Shown: positions 18,674 through 29,210 of the stretch, piece after piece
How the letters are laid out: every line of letters starts with the position of its first letter
Position numbering within the stretch: position 1 is the stretch's first letter
Source: ENR-C587 sp942493235
GTDB taxonomy: Bacteria; Bacteroidota; Ignavibacteria; Kapaibacteriales; UBA2268
Assembly: GCA_942493235.1 (NCBI GenBank)
Contig: OW818676.1
Coordinates: 3,472,001 to 3,536,000, forward strand
Reading direction: 5' to 3'
Length of the DNA stretch: 64,000 bases
Notes under the pieces: generated by a model
Told to the model about the DNA's origin: nothing
The model's input: the letters and a program-made list of their open reading frames with translations, nothing else
Databases searched by the model: none
Translations under genes and position numbers: made by a program

Positions 18674-19084
18674 ATGAGTTTAAATATACGAGTTTTCAAT
18701 AACAGTGATGTTGCAAGATTGCCGATTAAAAAAGTTATATCGGTAATATCAAATGTATTTAAAGGTGAGGGAATCGACACTGCCAATGTTAATCTAATCT
18801 ATATTAACAGTACTGATATGGCAGAATTAAACGAGAAGTATTTAAGTCACGAAGGCGATACGGACGTTATTACTTTCCCTTTAGAAGACGATACTATTGA
18901 TGGCGAAGTTTACATCTGCCCTCAAGTAGCGAAAGAGCAATCCTTTGAATATAAAGTCAGTATGGAAAATGAGATATTAAGGCTCTCTGCTCACGGTGCA
19001 TTACATCTATGCGGATATAATGACAGCACAGCCGATAATCGCCAATTAATGAGCGATTTGGAAACAAAGTATATTAATATTTAA
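18674..19084 (+). CDS. ybeY: Endoribonuclease YbeY
   Basis: A 136-residue single-strand RNA endonuclease for 16S rRNA 3'-end maturation and ribosome quality control. LSHEGDTDVITFPLE (57-71) and LRLSAHGALHLCGYND (102-117) are the family hallmarks. H107 and H111 are metal ligands. The third position, His in the canonical HGxLHLxGYDH motif, is Asp here (D117). From memory, Bacteroidetes YbeY proteins commonly carry the same change, so I read it as a lineage trait rather than damage. It is followed by an Smg-like gene and a tRNA in the same direction. Confidence 0.92.
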   Translation: MSLNIRVFNNSDVARLPIKKVISVISNVFKGEGIDTANVNLIYINSTDMAELNEKYLSHEGDTDVITFPLEDDTIDGEVYICPQVAKEQSFEYKVSMENEILRLSAHGALHLCGYNDSTADNRQLMSDLETKYINI

Positions 19085-19156
19085 GATTTTTTCTTATATT
19101 TGTGTACTTATTGACTTTACTATTTAATCATAAATTGTAATTTTTTTTAACAATGA

Positions 19157-19633
19157 ATGATTAAGCTGATGTACGAAAGAATAGTAGAAATAATTATTTA
19201 TGTGATATCGGAAATCAAGTATAGCGATAAAGTTATTAGTGATATTAACTATAACGAGTTAGAACGATTGGGATATTCAAGGAGCGAAATTTCGGCAGCT
19301 CTTAGCTGGATAATTGATTCTCAAGATTTCAGTAAGAAGTTTTCTTTAGAAGAAGCCCCCTGCTCCGATGGCGTATCATTCAGAGTATTGCACGGCTCCG
19401 AAAGAGATATTTTCTCTGTTGAAGCCTGGGGTGAGATTAACTTGATGATGACTCTCGGAATGATTAACAGTGAGCAAATCGAGTTTATTATAGAGAGAGC
19501 TATCCTAAGCGGTCTTAGAAATATTGATAAAGAAATGTTTAGAAATATATTTTCTTCTATATTATTTAACCAGGTAATATTCCAAAATCCGGCAAGTAAG
19601 TCATATTTAACCGGTACGGAATTTGTAAATTAA
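19157..19633 (+). CDS. Smg/DUF494-like protein
   Basis: A 158-residue protein with no signal peptide. It has a helical N-terminal half (IVEIIIYVISEIK, then LERLGYSRSEISAALSWIID). It ends with the FRVLHGSERDIFSVEAWGEINLMMTLGMINSEQIEFIIERAI pattern, which fits the C-terminal half of the DUF494/Smg family (R-hydrophobic-xxxE...E.WG.L..L...G.I....E.VI.RA). The first ATG gives MIKLMYERIVE. The second, at 19169, would give a start closer to other Smg proteins (M[FY]xxIxE). Smg has no defined biochemical role. Assignment is moderate. Confidence 0.6.
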   Translation: MIKLMYERIVEIIIYVISEIKYSDKVISDINYNELERLGYSRSEISAALSWIIDSQDFSKKFSLEEAPCSDGVSFRVLHGSERDIFSVEAWGEINLMMTLGMINSEQIEFIIERAILSGLRNIDKEMFRNIFSSILFNQVIFQNPASKSYLTGTEFVN

Positions 19634-19641
19634 GATTTTTT

Positions 19642-19715
19642 GGTCCCGTAGCTCAGCAGGATAGAGCACAAGTTTCCTAAACTTGGGGCCACAGGTTCGA
19701 CTCCTGTCGGGATCA
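19642..19715 (+). tRNA. tRNA-Arg (anticodon CCT)
   Basis: A full cloverleaf: acceptor GGTCCCG/CGGGATC with one G-U pair, D stem GCTC/GAGC, anticodon stem CAAGT/ACTTG around loop TTCCTAA, T arm ACAGG-TTCGACT-CCTGT, discriminator A. The anticodon CCT reads AGG arginine codons. CCA is not encoded. It lies 8 bp after the Smg-like gene and is followed at once by a terminator. I found no duplicated 3' end that would mark it as an integration site. Confidence 0.95.
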
Positions 19716-19717
19716 CT

Positions 19718-19753
19718 AAGCCCTTATAAATAACATATTTATAAGGGCTTTAT
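19718..19753 (+). terminator. Strong terminator after tRNA-Arg
   Basis: A 14-bp perfect stem (AAGCCCTTATAAAT at 19718-19731 with its complement at 19737-19750), a 5-base loop and a T-rich tail. It begins 3 bp after the tRNA. Confidence 0.9.
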
Positions 19754-19825
19754 TTGTATATGCTTCTTATCTAATCAATTATGTACAATAATTATCAAGT
19801 TTAATAATTATCATCAATAATATAA

Positions 19826-19858
19826 AAAGCCCCGGCGATATTATTCGTCGAGGCTTTA
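19826..19858 (-). terminator. Terminator after the first giant T9SS gene
   Basis: A 13-bp stem with two G-U pairs (AAAGCCCCGGCGA against TCGTCGAGGCTTT). On the minus strand it is followed by several T. It differs from the 3' flanks of the other two giant genes, so the homogenised region of this copy ends at its stop codon. Confidence 0.65.
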
Positions 19859-19906
19859 AAACATATAAATCAATAATTGATTTTATTATCAATTATCTCA
19901 ATCTAC

Positions 19907-22900
19907 TTATTTTCTCACGTACAATTGACGGCTGTAGAATTCTTTGCCGGCTTGCATTACGATTGTATATGAGCCACTTGCTAAGTCGTTTACTTCAAAG
20001 CTGATGTTCATATTGCCGCTTGCGGTTCCGTTAAAGATTTCTTTTACTAATTTTCCGTTCATATCGTAAATTGTAATTACTACATCACTATTGGCGTTGA
20101 AGTCTAATTTTACTGTTGATGCGGCTGGATTAGGATTGATTGTTCCTAAGGTATTTACTGCATCTATTGTTACTTCTACTTCATCGGATAATGATGACGC
20201 TCCGTCTAAATCTATTGTGCGTAATCTGTAAACATAAGTTGCTCCGCCTGCTACATTCCTGTCTATTACCGGTCCGTAACTGCGTGTGCTTGCACTATTG
20301 CCGGCGGCTACTTCTTCGGCTATTACACTGAAGTTACTCATTCCGCTTTGGCTTAATAATGCTCTTTCTATTTCAAATCTGTCTGTGTTGATTTCTGATG
20401 CTGTTGACCAGCTTAGTTCTACGCGATTGTTTAAAGCTATTGCATCAAAGTCTATCAATTCAATTGGTACCTCGATTTTGCTGCCGTTACGAGTATTGTA
20501 ATCTGTGATACCTCTTAATAATGTATCTAAATTACCCCAATGGCGCCAGTCGATGCCTAAGTATATTACATTCTGTGTTAATTCTGATGTTGCCACACCT
20601 GCCAATGAATCTGTTGCACTTACATCTTTTGTTTGGAAAACGTATGCTGCGTAGGTCAATGATGATGTTGACGGTGTACCCATTAATGCTGGATTTGGTT
20701 CTATATCTGTTAATGTTCCACTTGTAAATCCTGTTGATAGAATTGTCTCTACTTTACCAATTGATAATGCACTGCCGATTACTCGATGGTCTGCATAGCT
20801 TGCACCGTTTAATGGGCTGTATGGAGCTTTGTTTACTGCTTTTAGTATGTTTTGTGTAAAGTCCGATTTATCTAAGTTCATTCTTAGCATTTCTTGTGAG
20901 GCTACTACTAAGTTTTTCTTGAAGCCGTTTGCACCGTTTGAGATAAATGAACGTATATCTTTTTCTGTTTGGCGGGCGATTGATTTGTCGTCGCCGTCTG
21001 ACCAGAATAAGTTTTTATACATTGCATAGTTTACTGCTTTCGGTTCCCATACGTTTCTGTCAAATGCATCAAAATGATAATCTTTAGGTTCGGTCATTGT
21101 CTCTTGATACCAGCCTAATCTATTGATTGCTTTCTTCAAGCTGTCATAGTTTAAACGTCCGGCTAATTGATCATTTGTCAATGTTAATGAACCTTTATCT
21201 GCTGTGATATTTTCTGCACTTACTAACATGTTTAAGGTTGAACGTTTTATATAGAATCTGTATGATTCTGCTTTATTATTGTTCGTGTTGTCCATGTCTG
21301 TTTCTACGCTTACTACTATCTTATAGATCGGGGTTACGTTTGTTACCATTTGTCCGTATTTTACAGGGGCTGTATAAGCTGCTGTGCGTAAATCGCTATA
21401 TGTCTCCGGTACAAAATCATATCCTTCACCGGAAGCTGTATTGAAGTTTACTTCTACGTTATCATAGCTGGCTATATTTACATAAGTTAAGAATGTATCG
21501 GCTATTACTAATCCGCCATTCTCATATTGTCCGTCTGGCCATTGGCGGTAAACTACTGCCATTACTGTTACATTATTTTGTGGATAATTTCCATTATTGC
21601 GTAATAATGCTTTGATTTCTACTGGGGCGGTAGTCATTACATATTGATTATCACTGAATTCACCTAATGCACTTTTGTAAACTGCAGGTGAGGTGATTTG
21701 TACTACTTCTAAATCTCTATGTCTTACTTCGCCTGTGAATTCCAATGCGCCGATGTCAACGCGAGTTCCGGCTACGCCTCTTAATATGCCGGTCAAATCG
21801 GTTTGTGCTATTTTATCTAACAATGTAGTATTATCATTGATTACTATTTCATTAAATCTGTAACCGTTATTATTTAATTTTGAACCGATTGGCAAGCTCG
21901 GGCTTGTTTTGATTCTCAATTTATTTGTTGTTGTTACCATTACATCATTGATGAAATTATACATTGTTGAATTTGCATCTTGCTCTGTCATTATCTGCCA
22001 TTGTCCCAAGTTACGTATATCGCCATCTTTGCTGACTTGCAATACACTTGCATCTGATTTGGCTTCTATTAATCTTGCTAAGTCAGTATTAGTTGTACTT
22101 GTTGACCAATATACGTTTCTGTCAAATACTACATTGGCTGCTTTTGGTAATTCTCCGTAATAGCATAATAATGCTGATACATTATCTGATGAATATGTAT
22201 TATCGCTTATTGCTATTGCATTATTTACTATTTTTGTATTTTCTGTTTGTTCTATCAACATTCCATATATATCAGGTCCGCTGGCTAAACCATCTTCGTT
22301 CATTATTATCGTGTTATTTGCTATCACGTCATTGCGGGTTCTGTATGTTGCAACGGCAGGACTGAAATTGTCGCTTGCTCTTCCGGTTTGCAATACTATA
22401 CCTGCTTTTTGGTCTGCAGCTGTTTGACCCACGAATCCCCATATTGCGTTGTTTGCTATTACCATTGTTTCCGCTACATCCGGGAATGTTACGAATTCAC
22501 TGCTACTTACATTAGGGTATGAGTTCTGACTTTGAGTTACCGATATTCCGGCTCCCAATAAGTTTGTATTTACTCCGCTTATTTCGTTTGCATTGATTTT
22601 TAAACCAATATTATTATATCCGAAATAATTGTTTAACGGATCTGAGCCAGCCATTATTCCTACTGCTCCGCTTCCGTTTAGGTTAAATACATTATATATA
22701 CGGTTGCCTTCGATTAATGAATTATGCTCAAAGCCTAAGAATAAGCCCGCTCTGTTTACATTATATATCGTATTGTTTTTGATTTCGTTGCCGGTATTAT
22801 AGAATTTCTTATGGACTCCTATGCCCTGCTCTACTTTCTCTAATACGCCAATTCCTAATGATACTATTCCATATCCGAATCCGCTTATTGTATTGTTGCT

Positions 22901-23249
22901 GATTATATTGTTGTCGTTAGACAATGTATCTAATTTATATGGATTTTCTAATTTACCCAACATAAATTGTTTTGCATCGTAAGGGGCGATTGAACGCATT
23001 ACTATGCCTGCCGAATATGTTCCGTTTGTATTATTATCTGCTTCAAATTCAAATTCTCTATTTGATGCGTTGTAACGGGTCATTGGCAATGTTGTATTGT
23101 CTGCATTTGTACTGCCATCTTCGATTATACAATTCTTTATTGTATTGTTTGATGCTCCCTGTCCTAAATAAAAACATGCTTTGAAATCACTTGCCGTATT
23201 TAATACAAATTTTAAGCTGGTATTGCTACCTCCGTCAAATTTGATGTAA
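19907..23249. repeat. 3343-bp constant block, copy 1
   Basis: Almost identical over its whole length, without indels, to 25868-29210 and 31844-35186. Differences from copy 2 cluster in the first 250 bp and the last 1 kb. From 20141 to about 22270 I could find none. Confidence 0.95.
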
Positions 23250-25519
23250 TTAGCACCATTTGCATATTCTTTTTTCAAACTTGGTAATACTGAATATATT
23301 GCTGATTCGGTATAAGTAGGATTTGAACTTTGTCCAAATAATACACCAATACCATTTAATGAATTCAAGTTAATAACTACATCGCCAAAATTCAAAGAAT
23401 TAACTGCATTTGGTCTAAATGTAATTGTATTTGTCGCATCATTGCCAATAATTGTCGATGATAAATCAATTGCAGGTGAAGTCAGTGTTAGGCTGTTAGC
23501 GGTATAATTTTTATCTGTAAATTCAAATATTACAGAGCCACTGATACCTTTTAGATATAAATCGCGAACTGCTTCTTCAATTGTTAAATAGTTACGGCTT
23601 ACATCAATACCCGGTTTTACTGAACCGATAGTATATGTACCGGTTAGACCGGGCAATACTGTAAATGTTTTTGTAAAAGTATTGTTCGATACAATCGGGT
23701 CGTCTGTAGCAGTAATAGTTATTACAGCTGTATATGTTCCTGAAACAGTCGGAATATAATTAGCCTTCATATCGAAAGTAGTGATCACGCCACTTGGATA
23801 TGCAGGGATTGCGTCTAAATACACAACTTCATTATAAACGCTTACGTTACTTGAATTAAATATTTCAAATTTTGCAGGTACTTGATAAGGTACATCTGAA
23901 ATACCGTTATTTTTAAGTTGTCCTTGAGGAATAATTGGTCTTCCAAGTGAAATTGTTGATTGAGGTACAGTAATATTTGTAGCCTCTAATTCCAAATCAT
24001 AAGCCAAATCAAAATAATAAGTCGAACCTGTTTGAGGATAAACATTATTAGAGAGCTGGTCATCAGGAGACGGATTTTGTAAATTAGCAACTATTTCTAC
24101 TCTATAGTGACCAATACCACGTGTTGGCATAATTGTAGGGAATTCAATTTGAGTAATCCCTTGTAGTGCTAATGGACCACGACCAATTACATAGTTAGTG
24201 TCCCATAATATAGTTTCATTATATATTGGAGTAGTTTCATTTTCAAAATAAATTCTTACGTTAGAATTAAATCTGTTGATAGCATTAACACCAAGATTGG
24301 CATAGCTTACTACTACCGGCAAACTTGTATTCAACGGATACTTAGATGAAACATTAGATTTAGGAGAATTTATACTCGCAATAGCTAAATCTCTTTGATA
24401 AGCTATGTTAAGATTATATGTAATTGTTTGCTGATAGTTAACTGAAGGTATTTTCATCACAGCTTTAACTTTGTATAAGCCGGGAGTAATCTGGCTACTG
24501 TTAGTAGCTAAATCTAATGCACCATTCGCACCGGCAGCAATACCTATTGCATTTGCAATTCTTGTTTGTCCACCTGATGTAACAGGAACATTATAATAAG
24601 CTTCGTCAGTAGAAGGAAGAGCAGGGTTAACAGCTCTATAAATCACAGAATAGGCAGGATTTGATGCGTCGCCGGGACCTTCAATTGAATAACTAACAAA
24701 GGTAGAAAATGTTGAAATGTAATTATCAACATAATATCCGGGATGATTGCCATTCGGGCTTCCATAAGTCATACCAACCATTACTATAGACTCGTTTGCA
24801 GGATAGGCATCTCTAAGTACCGGATAGCCTACAAATGTATATGTTTTACCGGGAACTAATAAATCCCTATTGGCAGTAGTTACACAAGCTGTGTTATTAG
24901 ATGTAGTCCCATAAGCCATCAAAGAAGGAGTTCCGGGCTGAACTCTAATGTATGTAGGATAAGCACCACCAAGATATATATATTCACTTCTATGAATCAA
25001 TGTCATATTTGGTCCATATATATACTCAATTTTCCCGCTTTCATACATACGCACTTGCATACTTGCGTTTATGTTTGTTCCTCCATAACCATAGAAACCT
25101 GTCCATTGCACTACACACACTCTATTTGGTGCTGAGCCCTGAACTTCATAAGCTATATTACCGCCGGCAACATAGTTATCGCTGTTCATAATCGCGAGCA
25201 TATCGTTCGATGCGGTAGAAGAAGAACCCGGAGCTGCATTGTATGAGCCCTGAACTCTCCCTAATGAAACATATCCATTAGTGGATGCGGAAAATGTAGT
25301 AAAAGTACGGTTATCAAACGGGAAAGTAAACCCGATACTAGTCAATGGTGTCTCATCATCGTCGCCACCATCCTCTATCTGAGTGCCGGTAATTGGAGTC
25401 CAAGTACCAATTGACTCAGATGCGACATATTGGCTTAAAGCTTGTGATTTAGCTTCATATAAGCCAAATATTGTAAAAAGACTAAGAACAAATAGTCCTT
25501 TTAGTAATTTTGAAGACAT
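19907..25519 (-). CDS. Giant T9SS-secreted beta-helix surface protein, copy 1
   Basis: 1870 residues. A signal peptide (about 1-26) is followed by a beta-rich domain with SIGFTFPFDNRTFTTFSASTNGYVSLGR (about 60-90), then CARDB-like beta-sandwich repeats (about 380-500 and 510-635, with LGVNAINRF and KNNGISDVPYQ). A right-handed beta-helix (about 640-1190) carries many NNxI/NTI turns such as NNIISNNTISGFGYGI and IEGNRIYNV. Another CARDB-like domain (about 1270-1330, LRNNGNYPQNN), an unassigned region and a fibronectin-like domain (about 1690-1790, NRVELSWSTASE) follow. The last 75 residues are a type A T9SS sorting domain: INPNPAASTVKLDF, ITIYDMNGKLV, GSYTIVMQAG, QLYVRK. It is predicted to be exported, processed and anchored at the cell surface. 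From residue 757 on it is nearly identical to the two neighbours. Confidence 0.88.
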   Translation of the reverse strand: MSSKLLKGLFVLSLFTIFGLYEAKSQALSQYVASESIGTWTPITGTQIEDGGDDDETPLTSIGFTFPFDNRTFTTFSASTNGYVSLGRVQGSYNAAPGSSSTASNDMLAIMNSDNYVAGGNIAYEVQGSAPNRVCVVQWTGFYGYGGTNINASMQVRMYESGKIEYIYGPNMTLIHRSEYIYLGGAYPTYIRVQPGTPSLMAYGTTSNNTACVTTANRDLLVPGKTYTFVGYPVLRDAYPANESIVMVGMTYGSPNGNHPGYYVDNYISTFSTFVSYSIEGPGDASNPAYSVIYRAVNPALPSTDEAYYNVPVTSGGQTRIANAIGIAAGANGALDLATNSSQITPGLYKVKAVMKIPSVNYQQTITYNLNIAYQRDLAIASINSPKSNVSSKYPLNTSLPVVVSYANLGVNAINRFNSNVRIYFENETTPIYNETILWDTNYVIGRGPLALQGITQIEFPTIMPTRGIGHYRVEIVANLQNPSPDDQLSNNVYPQTGSTYYFDLAYDLELEATNITVPQSTISLGRPIIPQGQLKNNGISDVPYQVPAKFEIFNSSNVSVYNEVVYLDAIPAYPSGVITTFDMKANYIPTVSGTYTAVITITATDDPIVSNNTFTKTFTVLPGLTGTYTIGSVKPGIDVSRNYLTIEEAVRDLYLKGISGSVIFEFTDKNYTANSLTLTSPAIDLSSTIIGNDATNTITFRPNAVNSLNFGDVVINLNSLNGIGVLFGQSSNPTYTESAIYSVLPSLKKEYANGANYIKFDGGSNTSLKFVLNTASDFKACFYLGQGASNNTIKNCIIEDGSTNADNTTLPMTRYNASNREFEFEADNNTNGTYSAGIVMRSIAPYDAKQFMLGKLENPYKLDTLSNDNNIISNNTISGFGYGIVSLGIGVLEKVEQGIGVHKKFYNTGNEIKNNTIYNVNRAGLFLGFEHNSLIEGNRIYNVFNLNGSGAVGIMAGSDPLNNYFGYNNIGLKINANEISGVNTNLLGAGISVTQSQNSYPNVSSSEFVTFPDVAETMVIANNAIWGFVGQTAADQKAGIVLQTGRASDNFSPAVATYRTRNDVIANNTIIMNEDGLASGPDIYGMLIEQTENTKIVNNAIAISDNTYSSDNVSALLCYYGELPKAANVVFDRNVYWSTSTTNTDLARLIEAKSDASVLQVSKDGDIRNLGQWQIMTEQDANSTMYNFINDVMVTTTNKLRIKTSPSLPIGSKLNNNGYRFNEIVINDNTTLLDKIAQTDLTGILRGVAGTRVDIGALEFTGEVRHRDLEVVQITSPAVYKSALGEFSDNQYVMTTAPVEIKALLRNNGNYPQNNVTVMAVVYRQWPDGQYENGGLVIADTFLTYVNIASYDNVEVNFNTASGEGYDFVPETYSDLRTAAYTAPVKYGQMVTNVTPIYKIVVSVETDMDNTNNNKAESYRFYIKRSTLNMLVSAENITADKGSLTLTNDQLAGRLNYDSLKKAINRLGWYQETMTEPKDYHFDAFDRNVWEPKAVNYAMYKNLFWSDGDDKSIARQTEKDIRSFISNGANGFKKNLVVASQEMLRMNLDKSDFTQNILKAVNKAPYSPLNGASYADHRVIGSALSIGKVETILSTGFTSGTLTDIEPNPALMGTPSTSSLTYAAYVFQTKDVSATDSLAGVATSELTQNVIYLGIDWRHWGNLDTLLRGITDYNTRNGSKIEVPIELIDFDAIALNNRVELSWSTASEINTDRFEIERALLSQSGMSNFSVIAEEVAAGNSASTRSYGPVIDRNVAGGATYVYRLRTIDLDGASSLSDEVEVTIDAVNTLGTINPNPAASTVKLDFNANSDVVITIYDMNGKLVKEIFNGTASGNMNISFEVNDLASGSYTIVMQAGKEFYSRQLYVRK

Positions 25520-25753
25520 AGATACCTCAATTAAGATTAAACAATATGTTATATTAACACAAATACTATAATTTTATTTTAAATGAATATTCTTTTTGTT
25601 TTTTTTATAGCTATATCGCTATTTTTAACCAATAAATATTCGTATTTTTTTATAAAAAACATATTTTCCCAAAATCAATTCATTGGAAAAAGTAAATATA
25701 TAAAAAAAAAACCAATAATTGAAGTTAATTTTCAATTATTGGCAAAATGTAAT

Positions 25754-25867
25754 CATAGGAGAGAGATACAAGTTATCGTATCTCCCCCTTTAATTATTGC
25801 CTTACACTATTAAGTGTAAGGCTGTATTTATGTGCGTTCATATTGTTTAAATCAAAACTAAATCTAT
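25754..25867. repeat. 3' flank shared by giant genes 2 and 3
   Basis: This stretch contains an inverted repeat around GTATCTCCCCC, the perfect hairpin GCCTTACAC/GTGTAAGGC at 25799-25822 and a common run up to the stop codon. It matches 31736-31843 almost base for base. The A run that would supply the T tail of a minus-strand terminator in the other copy is missing here. The rest of the gap 25520-25867 is A/T-rich with no gene. Confidence 0.85.
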
Positions 25868-28800
25868 TTACTTTCTCACATACAATTGACGGCTGTAGAA
25901 TTCTTTGCCGGCTTGCATTACGATTGTATATGAACCAGTTGCTAAGTCGTTTACTTCAAAGCTGATGTTCATATTGCCGCTTGCGGTTCCGTTAAAGATT
26001 TCTTTTACTAATTTTCCGTTCATATCGTAAATTGTAATTACTACATCACTATTGGCGTTGAAGTCTAATTTTACTGTTGATGCTGCTGGATTAGGATTGA
26101 TTGTTCCTAATGTATTTACTGCATCTATTGTTACTTCTACTTCATCGGATAATGATGACGCTCCGTCTAAATCTATTGTGCGTAATCTGTAAACATAAGT
26201 TGCTCCGCCTGCTACATTCCTGTCTATTACCGGTCCGTAACTGCGTGTGCTTGCACTATTGCCGGCGGCTACTTCTTCGGCTATTACACTGAAGTTACTC
26301 ATTCCGCTTTGGCTTAATAATGCTCTTTCTATTTCAAATCTGTCTGTGTTGATTTCTGATGCTGTTGACCAGCTTAGTTCTACGCGATTGTTTAAAGCTA
26401 TTGCATCAAAGTCTATCAATTCAATTGGTACCTCGATTTTGCTGCCGTTACGAGTATTGTAATCTGTGATACCTCTTAATAATGTATCTAAATTACCCCA
26501 ATGGCGCCAGTCGATGCCTAAGTATATTACATTCTGTGTTAATTCTGATGTTGCCACACCTGCCAATGAATCTGTTGCACTTACATCTTTTGTTTGGAAA
26601 ACGTATGCTGCGTAGGTCAATGATGATGTTGACGGTGTACCCATTAATGCTGGATTTGGTTCTATATCTGTTAATGTTCCACTTGTAAATCCTGTTGATA
26701 GAATTGTCTCTACTTTACCAATTGATAATGCACTGCCGATTACTCGATGGTCTGCATAGCTTGCACCGTTTAATGGGCTGTATGGAGCTTTGTTTACTGC
26801 TTTTAGTATGTTTTGTGTAAAGTCCGATTTATCTAAGTTCATTCTTAGCATTTCTTGTGAGGCTACTACTAAGTTTTTCTTGAAGCCGTTTGCACCGTTT
26901 GAGATAAATGAACGTATATCTTTTTCTGTTTGGCGGGCGATTGATTTGTCGTCGCCGTCTGACCAGAATAAGTTTTTATACATTGCATAGTTTACTGCTT
27001 TCGGTTCCCATACGTTTCTGTCAAATGCATCAAAATGATAATCTTTAGGTTCGGTCATTGTCTCTTGATACCAGCCTAATCTATTGATTGCTTTCTTCAA
27101 GCTGTCATAGTTTAAACGTCCGGCTAATTGATCATTTGTCAATGTTAATGAACCTTTATCTGCTGTGATATTTTCTGCACTTACTAACATGTTTAAGGTT
27201 GAACGTTTTATATAGAATCTGTATGATTCTGCTTTATTATTGTTCGTGTTGTCCATGTCTGTTTCTACGCTTACTACTATCTTATAGATCGGGGTTACGT
27301 TTGTTACCATTTGTCCGTATTTTACAGGGGCTGTATAAGCTGCTGTGCGTAAATCGCTATATGTCTCCGGTACAAAATCATATCCTTCACCGGAAGCTGT
27401 ATTGAAGTTTACTTCTACGTTATCATAGCTGGCTATATTTACATAAGTTAAGAATGTATCGGCTATTACTAATCCGCCATTCTCATATTGTCCGTCTGGC
27501 CATTGGCGGTAAACTACTGCCATTACTGTTACATTATTTTGTGGATAATTTCCATTATTGCGTAATAATGCTTTGATTTCTACTGGGGCGGTAGTCATTA
27601 CATATTGATTATCACTGAATTCACCTAATGCACTTTTGTAAACTGCAGGTGAGGTGATTTGTACTACTTCTAAATCTCTATGTCTTACTTCGCCTGTGAA
27701 TTCCAATGCGCCGATGTCAACGCGAGTTCCGGCTACGCCTCTTAATATGCCGGTCAAATCGGTTTGTGCTATTTTATCTAACAATGTAGTATTATCATTG
27801 ATTACTATTTCATTAAATCTGTAACCGTTATTATTTAATTTTGAACCGATTGGCAAGCTCGGGCTTGTTTTGATTCTCAATTTATTTGTTGTTGTTACCA
27901 TTACATCATTGATGAAATTATACATTGTTGAATTTGCATCTTGCTCTGTCATTATCTGCCATTGTCCCAAGTTACGTATATCGCCATCTTTGCTGACTTG
28001 CAATACACTTGCATCTGATTTGGCTTCTATTAATCTTGCTAAGTCAGTATTAGTTGTACTTGTTGACCAATATACGTTTCTGTCAAATACTACATTGGCT
28101 GCTTTTGGTAATTCTCCGTAATAGCATAATAATGCTGATACATTATCTGATGAATATGTATTATCGCTTATTGCTATTGCATTATTTACTATTTTTGTAT
28201 TTTCTGTTTGTTCTATCAACATTCCATATATATCTGCACCGCTGGCTAAACCATCTTCGTTCATTATTATCGTGTTATTTGCTATCACGTCATTGCGGGT
28301 TCTGTATGTTGCAACGGCAGGACTGAAATTGTCGCTTGCTCTTCCGGTTTGCAATACTATACCTGCTTTTTGGTCTGCAGCTGTTTGACCCACGAATCCC
28401 CATATTGCGTTGTTTGCTATTACCATTGTTTCCGCTACATCCGGGAATGTTACGAATTCACTGCTGCTTACATTAGGGTAGGAGTTCTGACTTTGTGTTA
28501 CCGATATTCCGGCTCCTAATAAGTTTGTATTTACTCCGCTTATTTCGTTTGCATTGATTTTTAAACCAATATTATTATATCCGAAATAATTGTTTAACGG
28601 ATCTGAGCCGGCCATTATTCCTACTGCTCCGCTTCCGTTTAGGTTAAATACATTATATATACGGTTGCCTTCGATTAATGAATTATTCTCAAAGCCTAAG
28701 AATAAGCCTGCTCTATTTACATTATATATCGTATTGTTTTTGATTTCGTTGCCGGTATTATAGAATTTCTTATGGACTCCTATGCCCTGCTCTACTTTCT

Positions 28801-29210
28801 CTAATACGCCGATTCCTAATGATACTATTCCATATCCGAATCCGCTTATCGTATTGTTGCTGATTATATTGTTGTCGTTAGACAATGTATCTAATTTATA
28901 TGGATTTTCTAATTTACCCAACATAAATTGTTTTGCATCGTAAGGCGCGATTGAACGCATTACTATGCCTGCCGAATATGTTCCGTTTGCATTATTATCT
29001 GCTTCAAATTCAAATTCTCTATTTGATGCGTTGTAACGGGTCATTGGCAATGTTGTATAGTCTGCATTTGTACTTGCATCTTCGATTATACAATTCTTTA
29101 TTGTATTGTTTGATGCTCCCTGTCCTAAATAAAAACATGCCTTGAAATCACTTGCCGTATTTAATACAAATTTTAAGCTGGTATTGCTGCCTCCGTCAAA
29201 TTTGATGTAA
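25868..29210. repeat. 3343-bp constant block, copy 2
   Basis: Same length as the other two copies. It agrees with copy 3 against copy 1 at some sites and with copy 1 against copy 3 at others, for example the codon changes near 27644 and 27770 in this copy. Confidence 0.95.

Noticed and set aside
18674..19084. YbeY inactivated by loss of the third His ligand
   Set aside because: The replacement is Asp, a possible metal ligand, and I recall the same change in other Bacteroidetes, so the enzyme is probably active.
19642..19715. tRNA-Arg as attachment site for an integrated element carrying the giant genes
   Set aside because: I found no repeat of the tRNA 3' end further along and no integrase gene in the window.
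25583..25813. 76-codon rightward frame between giant genes 1 and 2
   Set aside because: It spans terminator-like and A/T-rich spacer sequence that is partly duplicated at 31736 without the frame.
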